Shown here piece after piece: positions 45,354 through 52,139 of a stretch of 64,000 nt of DNA; the first letter of the stretch is position 1; each line of letters opens with the position of its first letter. The position numbers and the translations under genes were made by a program. Source of the DNA: Variovorax paradoxus (GTDB lineage Bacteria; Pseudomonadota; Gammaproteobacteria; Burkholderiales; Burkholderiaceae_C); contig NZ_JAGGNU010000011.1 of assembly GCF_018614915.1 (NCBI RefSeq), positions 1-64,000 of the forward strand, read 5' to 3'. The notes under the pieces are model-generated. The model was not told where the DNA came from. It saw only the letters and a list, made by a program, of their open reading frames with translations, and did no database searches.

Positions 45354-45803
45354 TTACATTAACTGGCGGCCCGCTGAAAAGCCCAGCGTCAATCCATTGA
45401 GTTCGGCTCGAATGGTTCGGCCCCATTTGCGGCCCAATGCGGCGAAGTTCATCACGATCTCCCGAAAATCCACCTCGGTGAGCGGCCCGGCATGAAGGTC
45501 ATAGATCAGCGTGAAATTGCCGTTCGGGGCCATGCCGCCTCGCACGCCGCCCGTTTCTGCGCTCAGCAGGTTCAAGCCCAGGAGCAATTCGCAGGCGGCA
45601 AGACGATGTTCGTCGGGCGGTGCGCCCAGAAAGAAGATGAGCACCAGCCGGGGCGGCAAGTCTGCCCATTCGGCGGTCATCACCGACTCGTCGGAAAAGC
45701 CGAAACCCCAGGTGCCATCGTCGGATTCCTGGATTTCCTCGATGTCGGTGGCATTGGGGGCCATGTCCATGATGAGCTGCCGGGTTGCTTCGAACGTGTG
45801 CAT
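45354..45803 (-). CDS. CesT-family type III secretion chaperone, copy 1
   Basis: This 149-residue acidic protein has the pattern of class I type III chaperones (Tir chaperone/CesT). An alpha-beta start DGTWGFGFSDESVMT is followed by RLVLIFFLG, the helix AACELLLGLNLLSAETGG with the small-residue turn and GNFTLIYDL, and a terminal helix EVDFREIVMNFAALGRKWG. It is the second gene of a three-gene minus-strand operon and is directly followed by the putative effector, its likely cargo. It looks about 70% identical to copy 2 by eye. Confidence 0.7.
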   Translation of the reverse strand: MHTFEATRQLIMDMAPNATDIEEIQESDDGTWGFGFSDESVMTAEWADLPPRLVLIFFLGAPPDEHRLAACELLLGLNLLSAETGGVRGGMAPNGNFTLIYDLHAGPLTEVDFREIVMNFAALGRKWGRTIRAELNGLTLGFSAGRQLM

Positions 45804-45822
45804 GCAATGTTCCTGTTAAAAA

Positions 45823-46272
45823 TTACATCAACTGATTTTGTGCCGAAGCATCAGAGGTCGATTCGTCCAATTCGCCTCGAATGGTCTGGCCCCATTTGCG
45901 CCCCAATGCGGCGAGGTTCATCACGATCTCCCGAAATTCCACCTCCGTCAGCGGCGCGGCAGGGACGTCGTAGATCAGCGCGAAATTGCCGTCCGAGGCC
46001 ATGCCGCCTCGCACGCCGCCCGTTTCGGCGCTCATCTGGTTGAAGCTCAGAAGCAGTTCGCAGGCGGCAAGGCGGTATTCCTCAGGCGGCTCCCCCAGAA
46101 AGAATGTCAGCACCAACCGGTCTGGCATCTCCGCCCATTCGGCGGTCATCACCGACTCGTCGGAAAAGCCAAATCCCCAGGTGCCGCCGCCCGATTCCTG
46201 GATTTCTTCGATCTCGATGGCGTTGGGCGCCATCTCCATGATGAGCTGTCGAGTTGCTTCGAGCGTGTGCAT
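45823..46272 (-). CDS. CesT-family type III secretion chaperone, copy 2
   Basis: This 149-residue paralogue of the next gene has the same start (MHTLEATRQLIMEMAP), the same central blocks (GTWGFGFSDESVMTAEWA, RLAACELL, SAETGGVRGGMA) and the same QLM end. The ATG at 46272 is fixed by this similarity; a longer upstream reading is rejected. Nineteen bases separate it from copy 1, indicating tandem duplication within one operon. A HrpL-box-like sequence lies 37 bases upstream. Confidence 0.7.
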   Translation of the reverse strand: MHTLEATRQLIMEMAPNAIEIEEIQESGGGTWGFGFSDESVMTAEWAEMPDRLVLTFFLGEPPEEYRLAACELLLSFNQMSAETGGVRGGMASDGNFALIYDVPAAPLTEVEFREIVMNLAALGRKWGQTIRGELDESTSDASAQNQLM

Positions 46273-46308
46273 GTGGTGTCCGGTCCGTGTTGATGGCGTA
46301 TGGGATCG

Positions 46309-46336
46309 TGAGTAACGATTGGAGTCCGGCAGTTCC
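46309..46336 (-). promoter_or_regulatory. HrpL-box-like promoter of the chaperone/effector operon
   Basis: The minus strand reads GGAACT-N15-TTACTCA. The HrpL (ECF sigma factor) consensus is GGAACC-N15/16-CCACNNA, so the -35 part matches at five of six bases and the -10 part at A, C and the final A with correct spacing. The site ends 36 bases before the chaperone ATG, a suitable leader length. No HrpL gene is in the window, so this is a candidate only. Confidence 0.4.
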
Positions 46337-46408
46337 ATCCGATTGGCCGCACCCTGGCGCCGCTGGCCGCAAAACGCGGATACTTGACGGCCTTCTGGAG
46401 ACAGCCCC

Positions 46409-47341
46409 ATGCACCTTCCCACCCGAGTCAAGATCGTCGATGTCGGCCCGCGCGACGGCCTGCAGAATGAAAAACAGCCGGTCGCGGCCGAGATCAAGAT
46501 CGGCCTCGTGCACCGGCTCCAGGATGCGGGCCTGAAGGAGATCGAGGTCACCAGCTTTGTCTCACCCAAGTGGGTGCCGCAGATGGCCGACAACGCCGAG
46601 GTCATGCATGGCCTGCGCCGCCAGCCCGGTGTGCGCTACTCGGTGCTGACGCCAAACATGAAGGGCTTCGAGGCTGCGATCGCGGCGCCGCGCGAGGAGT
46701 GGCCGGACGAGATCGTGGTCTTCGGCGCCGCCAGCGAGGCCTTCAGCCAGAAGAACATCAACTGCTCGATCGCCGAGAGCATCGAGCGCTTCCGTCCGGT
46801 CGCCGAGGCGGCGCGCGAGAAGGGCATCCACGTGCGCGGCGCGATGTCGTGCACGGTGGGCTGCCCTTACGAGGGCGAGATCGCGCCCTCGCGCGTCGAC
46901 ATGTTGGCCGGGCTCATGAAGAGCATCGGCGTGCAGCACGTCGGCGTGGCCGACACCATCGGCGTCGGCACGCCGCTCAAGGTGCAGCGCGCGCTCGAGG
47001 CGACGCTCAAGCATTACGGCATCGACGAGGTCTCCGGCCACTTCCACGACACCTACGGCCAGGCGCTTTCCAACACGCTCGCAAGCCTGGAGATGGGTGT
47101 GTGGCAGTTCGACACTTCGGTCGGCGGGCTCGGCGGCTGTCCCTTCGCCAAGGGCGCAACCGGCAACGTCGCGACCGAGGACGTGGTCTACATGCTGCAC
47201 GGCATGGGCATCGCGACCGGCATCGACCTCGATCGGCTGATCGATGCCGGCGTCTACATCAACGAGGCGCTGGGGCGCGAGCCCAACTCGCGCGTGTCGA
47301 AGGCGCTGCGCATCAAGAGGGCAGGTGATGTGCGGTGCTGA
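46409..47341 (+). CDS. liuE: hydroxymethylglutaryl-CoA lyase
   Basis: This enzyme cleaves HMG-CoA to acetoacetate and acetyl-CoA, the last step of leucine degradation. The 310-residue TIM-barrel protein has the N-terminal block VDVGPRDGLQNE (catalytic Arg, metal Asp), metal-binding HFHDTYG and the signature GGLGGCPFAKGATGN with catalytic Cys near residue 244. It is separated from the rest of the liu genes by ghrA and the chaperone/effector module. The start at 46409 is standard for the family. Confidence 0.96.
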   Translation: MHLPTRVKIVDVGPRDGLQNEKQPVAAEIKIGLVHRLQDAGLKEIEVTSFVSPKWVPQMADNAEVMHGLRRQPGVRYSVLTPNMKGFEAAIAAPREEWPDEIVVFGAASEAFSQKNINCSIAESIERFRPVAEAAREKGIHVRGAMSCTVGCPYEGEIAPSRVDMLAGLMKSIGVQHVGVADTIGVGTPLKVQRALEATLKHYGIDEVSGHFHDTYGQALSNTLASLEMGVWQFDTSVGGLGGCPFAKGATGNVATEDVVYMLHGMGIATGIDLDRLIDAGVYINEALGREPNSRVSKALRIKRAGDVRC

Positions 47342-47816
47342 ATTGACTTCGCTTCCCGAAGGCGTGCAGCGCGTCGCGCGCCTGCTGCGGGACAAGGGCC
47401 ATGCCCATGCGCCGCAGATGCTCGACGACGCCTGCCGCACCGCGCAGCAGGCGGCCGATGCGCTGGGCATCGCGGTCGGGCAGATCGCCAAGAGCATCGT
47501 GTTCCGCCGCAAGGAAGACGATGCGGCGGTGCTGGTCGTGACCTCGGGCGACAGGCGCGTGGACGAGAAGAAGGTCGAGGCGCTGGTCGGCAGGCTGGGC
47601 CGTGCCGATGCCGAGTTCGTCAAGCGCGCAACCGGCTTCTCGATCGGCGGCGTCTCGCCCTTCGCGCATGCCATGCCGCCGGTGATGCTGATCGACCGCG
47701 AGCTGTTCCGCTTCGAGGACATCTGGGCCGCGGCCGGCCATCCGCATGCCGTCGTGCGGCTGCGCCCCCAGGATCTCGAAGGCCTCACCGGCGGGCCGGT
47801 CGCGGACGTGGTGTGA
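47328..47816 (+). CDS. YbaK/EbsC-type aminoacyl-tRNA deacylase
   Basis: This 162-residue protein with the YbaK/ProX fold clears mischarged tRNAs (Cys-tRNA-Pro or similar). The family blocks are GQIAKSIVFR with the conserved Lys, and RATGFSIGGVSPFAHA. The start at 47328 overlaps liuE by 14 bases. Downstream, TGATG couples it to the DUF1289 gene. Confidence 0.88.
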   Translation: MCGAELTSLPEGVQRVARLLRDKGHAHAPQMLDDACRTAQQAADALGIAVGQIAKSIVFRRKEDDAAVLVVTSGDRRVDEKKVEALVGRLGRADAEFVKRATGFSIGGVSPFAHAMPPVMLIDRELFRFEDIWAAAGHPHAVVRLRPQDLEGLTGGPVADVV

Positions 47817-48013
47817 TGCCTGCCGGAGCCGTTCCGTCGCCCTGCACCTCGGTGTGCCGCATGGGCGCTCAGAGCGGCCTGTGCGAGGGCTGCTTCCGCA
47901 CGCTCGACGAGATCGCGCGCTGGAGCCGCATGGACGATGCGGACAAAGAGGCCGTCTGGCTGCGCATCGAGGAACGCAAGGCGGCGCAGCCCGACGAAGC
48001 AAAATGCCCATGA
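47816..48013 (+). CDS. DUF1289 family small cysteine-rich protein
   Basis: This 65-residue protein has the DUF1289 pattern SPCTSVCRM followed by GLCEGCFRTLDEIARW. The four cysteines probably bind zinc or an iron-sulfur cluster. The function is unknown. The ATG overlaps the YbaK-type stop by one base, and the downstream isomerase gene overlaps it by four, so the three are co-translated. Confidence 0.85.
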   Translation: MPAGAVPSPCTSVCRMGAQSGLCEGCFRTLDEIARWSRMDDADKEAVWLRIEERKAAQPDEAKCP

Positions 48014-48654
48014 AGCACATCACCTTCCATCTCGACTTCATCTCGCCCTACGCCTACCTGGCCTTCGAGGATCTGCCGCGGGCGCTCGAGGGCCTGAGCT
48101 ACAGCGTGGCCTACCGGCCGGTGCTGCTCGGCGCGCTGCTCAAGCACCATGGCCAGCTCGGGCCGGCCGAGATCCCGGCCAAGCGGGCCTGGACCTACCG
48201 CCACGTGCTGTGGCTTGGCCACGCGAACGGCATCGCGATCGAGATGCCGGCTTCGCACCCCTACAACCCGCTGCCGCATCTGCGCCTCGCGCTGGCCACC
48301 ACGCCGGACGGGGACATCAGCCGCTACGTGGCCGAGACCATCTTCCGCGAGGTCTGGCAAGGCGGCGGCGAGGCGGGCGATTCCGCGCGCCTGGCCGCGC
48401 TTGCGGCGCGGTTGAGGACTGTGCGCGAAAGCGGCAGCGACGAGGTCAAGGCGCAGCTCAAGGCCAACACCGACGAGGCGGTGGCGAAGGGCGTGTTCGG
48501 CGTGCCCGCCTATGCGGTCGACGGGCGCCTGTTCTGGGGCTTCGACGGCCTCGCGATGCTGCGTGCCTATCTCGGCGGCGACGCGTGGTTCGACGGCCCG
48601 CAATGGGACAGCGCCGATCGGCGTCCCTCGATGCTGCGCAGCCGCAACGGCTGA
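48010..48654 (+). CDS. 2-hydroxychromene-2-carboxylate isomerase family (DsbA-like) protein
   Basis: This 214-residue thioredoxin-fold protein is of the HCCA isomerase/kappa GST type. It starts HLDFISPYAYLAFEDL with catalytic Ser12 in place of a CXXC motif, followed by KRAWTYRH and the late GVFGVPAYAVDGRLFWG cis-Pro block. It may use glutathione. True substrates are often not hydroxychromenes outside naphthalene pathways. I choose the ATG at 48010 (ATGA overlap) over one at 48004. Confidence 0.85.
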   Translation: MKHITFHLDFISPYAYLAFEDLPRALEGLSYSVAYRPVLLGALLKHHGQLGPAEIPAKRAWTYRHVLWLGHANGIAIEMPASHPYNPLPHLRLALATTPDGDISRYVAETIFREVWQGGGEAGDSARLAALAARLRTVRESGSDEVKAQLKANTDEAVAKGVFGVPAYAVDGRLFWGFDGLAMLRAYLGGDAWFDGPQWDSADRRPSMLRSRNG

Positions 48655-48799
48655 ATTTCTTACAAGCTGAAACGCCCGCTTCGGGTTTCACCTTAAATCG
48701 TCAGAATCGATTCAGTTTGGCGAAAGCCCTGGGTCAGTCGTCGCGCCAAGAATCGCCCCACGTCCCACGCCGTGGGCCGAATTCCTAGGAGACGACGAA

Positions 48800-50494
48800 A
48801 TGGCAGCCACACTTGATTCGCGGGGAAGGCCGATGCCCGTACCCCGGCCCATGTCAGCGGAGGAGAAGAAGGTCATCTTCGCTTCCTCGCTCGGCACCGT
48901 GTTCGAGTGGTACGACTTCTATCTCTACGGTTCGCTCGCGGCGATCATCGCCAAGCAGTTCTTCAGCGGCCTGGATGCGGGCGCCGCCTTCATCTTCGCG
49001 CTGCTGGCCTTCGCGGCCGGCTTCCTGGTGCGGCCCTTCGGCGCCATCGTCTTCGGCCGCCTCGGCGACATGATCGGGCGCAAGTACACCTTCCTGGTGA
49101 CCATCCTCATCATGGGCTTGTCGACCTTCATCGTCGGCTTGCTGCCCAGCTACGCGACCATCGGCGTGGCGGCGCCCGTGATCCTGATCGCGCTGCGCAT
49201 GCTGCAGGGCCTGGCGCTCGGCGGCGAGTACGGCGGTGCCGCCACCTACGTGGCCGAGCACTCGCCGCACGGCAAGCGCGGCGCCTACACCTCGTGGATC
49301 CAGACCACCGCGACGCTGGGCCTGTTCCTGAGCCTCTTGGTCATCCTGGGTGTGCGCACCTGGCTGGGCGAGCAGGCCTTCGGTGACTGGGGCTGGCGCA
49401 TCCCGTTCCTGGTCTCGATTGCGCTGCTCGCCATCTCGGTGTGGATCCGCCTGTCGCTCTCCGAATCGCCGGCGTTCCAGAAGATGAAGGCCGAGGGCAA
49501 GACCTCGAAGGCGCCGCTGGCCGAATCCTTCGGCCAGTGGAAGAACCTCAAGATCGTGATCCTGGCGCTCATCGGCCTCACCGCCGGCCAGGCCGTGGTC
49601 TGGTACTCGGGCCAGTTCTATGCGCTCTTCTTCCTGACGCAGCAGCTCAAGGTGGACATCACGACCGCCAATCTGCTGATTGGCGCCTCGCTGCTGATCG
49701 GCACGCCCTTCTTCGTGGTGTTCGGCACGCTGTCGGACAAGATCGGCCGCAAGCCGATCATCATGGCCGGCTGCCTGCTGGCGGTGGTGACCTACTTCCC
49801 GGTCTTCAAGATGCTGACCGAGTACGCCAATCCCGACCTGGCCAAGGCACAAGCCACCGCCGGCGTGACGGTGACCGCCGATCCGAAGTCCTGCTCGTTC
49901 CAGGGCAACCCGGTGGCACGCGAGATCGACTTCAGGAGCTCCTGCGACATCGCCAAGCGCTACCTGGTGCAGAACTCGGTGAGCTATGACAACGTCGAAG
50001 GCGCGCCCGGCTCCAAGGCCATCGTCAAGATCGGCGACAAGACCGTCGAAGCACCGATCGGCACCGTCGTGAATCAGAAGTTCGACGAGGCATCGACCAA
50101 GGCCATCGCCGCCTTCAAGAAGGGCGTCGCCGACGACCTGAAGGTTGCCGGCTACCCGCCCAAGGCCGACCCGGCAAAGATGAACAACCTGATGCTGGTG
50201 GTGCTGCTCACCTACCTCGTGATCCTGGTCACGATGGTCTATGGGCCGATCGCCGCCATGCTGGTCGAGCTGTTCCCGACGCGCATTCGCTACACCTCGA
50301 TGAGCCTGCCGTACCACATCGGCAACGGCTGGTTCGGCGGACTGCTGCCGACTACCGCGTTCGCGATCGTGGCGACCACCGGCAACATGTACAACGGCCT
50401 CTGGTACCCGATCATCATTGCGGCCATGACGCTGGTGGTGGGCACGCTGTTCATCCGCGAGACGAAAGACGTCGACATCTACGCCAATGATTGA
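48800..50494 (+). CDS. MFS transporter of the metabolite:H+ symporter (MHS) type
   Basis: This 564-residue, 12-segment transporter has MHS blocks SSLGTVFEWYDFYLYGSLA, RPFGAIVFGRLGDMIGRKY, GGEYGGAATYVAEH and TLSDKIGRKPIIMAG. A hydrophilic insert of about 110 residues (about 345-460) between late membrane segments, with two cysteines (KSCSF, SSCDI), makes it longer than the usual ~430-450. It probably imports an organic acid or osmolyte with protons. AGGAGA at 48788 supports the start. A hairpin with a T run at 50648-50690 may end its transcript. Confidence 0.9.
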   Translation: MAATLDSRGRPMPVPRPMSAEEKKVIFASSLGTVFEWYDFYLYGSLAAIIAKQFFSGLDAGAAFIFALLAFAAGFLVRPFGAIVFGRLGDMIGRKYTFLVTILIMGLSTFIVGLLPSYATIGVAAPVILIALRMLQGLALGGEYGGAATYVAEHSPHGKRGAYTSWIQTTATLGLFLSLLVILGVRTWLGEQAFGDWGWRIPFLVSIALLAISVWIRLSLSESPAFQKMKAEGKTSKAPLAESFGQWKNLKIVILALIGLTAGQAVVWYSGQFYALFFLTQQLKVDITTANLLIGASLLIGTPFFVVFGTLSDKIGRKPIIMAGCLLAVVTYFPVFKMLTEYANPDLAKAQATAGVTVTADPKSCSFQGNPVAREIDFRSSCDIAKRYLVQNSVSYDNVEGAPGSKAIVKIGDKTVEAPIGTVVNQKFDEASTKAIAAFKKGVADDLKVAGYPPKADPAKMNNLMLVVLLTYLVILVTMVYGPIAAMLVELFPTRIRYTSMSLPYHIGNGWFGGLLPTTAFAIVATTGNMYNGLWYPIIIAAMTLVVGTLFIRETKDVDIYAND

Positions 50495-50495
50495 G

Positions 50496-50590
50496 TTCAC
50501 CCCCAGGTTGGCTCACTTCGTGTAGCCGCCCACCCCCTCTCCGGGGGCAACACCAGCGGCCCGGCAAAGCCGGTTCCGCGGTGTTCCTGG
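50496..50590. repeat. dispersed GC-rich intergenic element, copy 2
   Basis: This stretch, starting two bases after the transporter stop, contains CACTTCGTGT, a CCCCCTCTCCGGGGG hairpin and the 34-base tail at 50551-50584 that is identical to 84-117. It belongs to the same family as the copies beside liuB and inside uvrA. Confidence 0.7.
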
Positions 50591-50647
50591 AAAGGGCCGT
50601 GGGGCGGCGGTGTTGCCCAATCGACGGGCCTTGGCCCTTGGTTCAAC

Positions 50648-50690
50648 AAAGAGGCTTCGTGCCACGCTCGTGTGGCAGGAGGCCTTTTTC
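50648..50690 (+). terminator. candidate intrinsic terminator after the MHS transporter
   Basis: TGCCAC and GTGGCA (50660-50665 and 50672-50677) form the top stem. AAAGAGGC and GCCTTTTT extend it with one G-U pair, and the T5 run at 50684-50688 follows the G/C part. It could end the transporter transcript 150 bases after its stop codon. Confidence 0.45.
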
Positions 50691-50714
50691 TTGAACATCC
50701 AGGAGATTCAACCC

Positions 50715-50846
50715 ATGTGGAAAATTGCCGTCGGCTTCGTCATCTTCGCCGCCATTGCCCTGTTCGTGATCATGCAAGCGGGGGACAAGATCGACATGTC
50801 GGGCGAGACGCACAGCGGCGACGTGACGCACGCCCCGCAGAAGTAG
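50715..50846 (+). CDS. small single-pass membrane protein
   Basis: This 43-residue peptide has one clear membrane segment (AVGFVIFAAIALFVIMQAG) and a short polar tail rich in His, Asp and Ser. AGGAGA at 50701 lies nine bases before the ATG. The gene is followed directly by a strong terminator, supporting its reality. The function is unknown. Confidence 0.6.
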   Translation: MWKIAVGFVIFAAIALFVIMQAGDKIDMSGETHSGDVTHAPQK

Positions 50847-50872
50847 CCAGCCTTCAGGCTGGCTTATCTTTT
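50845..50872. terminator. bidirectional intrinsic terminator
   Basis: AGCCAGCC-TTCA-GGCTGGCT is a perfect 8-bp stem with a tetraloop, followed by TATCTTTT. It lies between the small membrane-protein gene and the convergent ABC solute-receptor gene, whose stop codon overlaps its right edge. Confidence 0.8.
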
Positions 50873-51976
50873 AAATTTCCCGTCGCTGATGATCGACAGG
50901 TCGGCGAAGTCGATGCCCGAGTGGTCCTGCGGCGAATAGCTGATCTCCAGGCCGCCGCCCAGGTCGAGGCCGCGGATGCTTTCCAGCGCAGCGAGCACCT
51001 TGGCGCGGGTCGGCTTGGGGCCGGCGCGGCGCAGCGCCTCGACCAGCACCTTGGCCGAGGCGAAGCCTTCGAGTGCGGCCGGCGAGAGCTCGTTCTGCCC
51101 CTTGGCCCGCGCCAGCGCCAGCGCTTCCTTGACCATCGGATGCCCGATCGATCGCTCGTTGGGAAACACCTGCGTCACGATCACGCCGCGGCTCGCTTCG
51201 CCCAGCTGCTTGATGAAGCCCGATGAAGCGTTGTTCGACAGCGTGACCACCTGGGCCGCCGAGCCCGCCGCGCGCAGCGCCTTGACGCCTTCGACCACCG
51301 CGGTGCCGGACCCGATCCACACCACCGCCTGCGCGTTGGCGGCCGCGATCTTCGGCACGATGGCCGCATAGTCGGGCTTGTCCCGGTCGGCCGGCACCGT
51401 TGCCGCCGGCGCTGCCTTGACCTTGTTGAAGCCGTTCATCGCGCCTTCGAGCGCGTCCTGGCCGAAGGAATCGGTCACGTGCACCACCGCGATCCGGCTG
51501 ACGCCGATGGTCAGCAGGTGCGCCACCGCCTTCTCGGCCTCGCGCTGGTAGCTGGAGCGCACGTTGAACACGTGCTTCTGCACCGGCTTGTGCAGCACCA
51601 TGGCGCCGGTGGAGGGGCCGATCAGCGCCACGTCGTTCTTGTCGAGCCACGGGATGATCGCCTGCGAATGCGGGGTGCCGCGGCTCATGAACAGGGCCAG
51701 CACTTTCTTGTCCTCGATCAGCACGCGGGCGTTCTCGCTCGCCCGCTTGACGTCGAAGGCGTCGTCCATGCGCAGCACCTCGATCTTCTCGCCGCCGATG
51801 CCGCCCTGGGCATTGGCCGCGTCGATCACCAGCTGCGCGCCGGCAATCGTCTCGTTCACGCTGGCGGCCACCGAGCCGCTCATGCCGGCGGTCTGGCCGA
51901 TCAGGATCTGGGCGCCGGCGTTCAGGGTGCCGAGCGCCAGCACGACGGCTGTGCAAAGCACGCGCTTCTTTTTCAT
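50864..51976 (-). CDS. ABC transporter substrate-binding protein (branched-chain amino acid type)
   Basis: This 370-residue periplasmic receptor has a signal peptide (MKKKRVLCTAVVLALGTLNAGA) and the type I periplasmic binding fold of the LivJ-like family (ILIGQTAGMSGSVAASVNE, GGEKIEVLRMDD, ALIGPSTGAMV). Membrane and ATPase subunits are not adjacent, so it is an orphan receptor. The ligand is not predictable and could be an amino acid, amide or aromatic acid. The ATG at 51976 is set by the signal peptide. Confidence 0.88.
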   Translation of the reverse strand: MKKKRVLCTAVVLALGTLNAGAQILIGQTAGMSGSVAASVNETIAGAQLVIDAANAQGGIGGEKIEVLRMDDAFDVKRASENARVLIEDKKVLALFMSRGTPHSQAIIPWLDKNDVALIGPSTGAMVLHKPVQKHVFNVRSSYQREAEKAVAHLLTIGVSRIAVVHVTDSFGQDALEGAMNGFNKVKAAPAATVPADRDKPDYAAIVPKIAAANAQAVVWIGSGTAVVEGVKALRAAGSAAQVVTLSNNASSGFIKQLGEASRGVIVTQVFPNERSIGHPMVKEALALARAKGQNELSPAALEGFASAKVLVEALRRAGPKPTRAKVLAALESIRGLDLGGGLEISYSPQDHSGIDFADLSIISDGKFKR

Positions 51977-52139
51977 GGGAGAACCTTCGGATTTGGGGAA
52001 GAAGAAAATGCGTCTATTTGTTACCGGCTGACGCTTTGGTCTTATTCGGGAAAACCCCCGCCACTCGACCGGCCATGTGCAGCTTTGCACGAAGCCCGCG
52101 CCGGCTTCCTAGAATGTCTGCCCCACCCCCAAGGCACTC

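Noticed and set aside
46273..46408. PIP box (TTCGB-N15-TTCGB) upstream of the chaperone operon
   Set aside because: No pair of TTCG motifs with the right spacing is present on the minus strand; only the HrpL-type box fits.
46273..46605. N-terminal extension of chaperone copy 2
   Set aside because: The paralogue starts at the equivalent MHT; the extension runs antisense into liuE and carries no similarity.
48655..48799. Terminator or operator between the isomerase and MHS transporter genes
   Set aside because: The CCCG-CTT-CGGG stem is short, bulged and lacks a T run; the AATCGATT palindrome alone is too common to claim.
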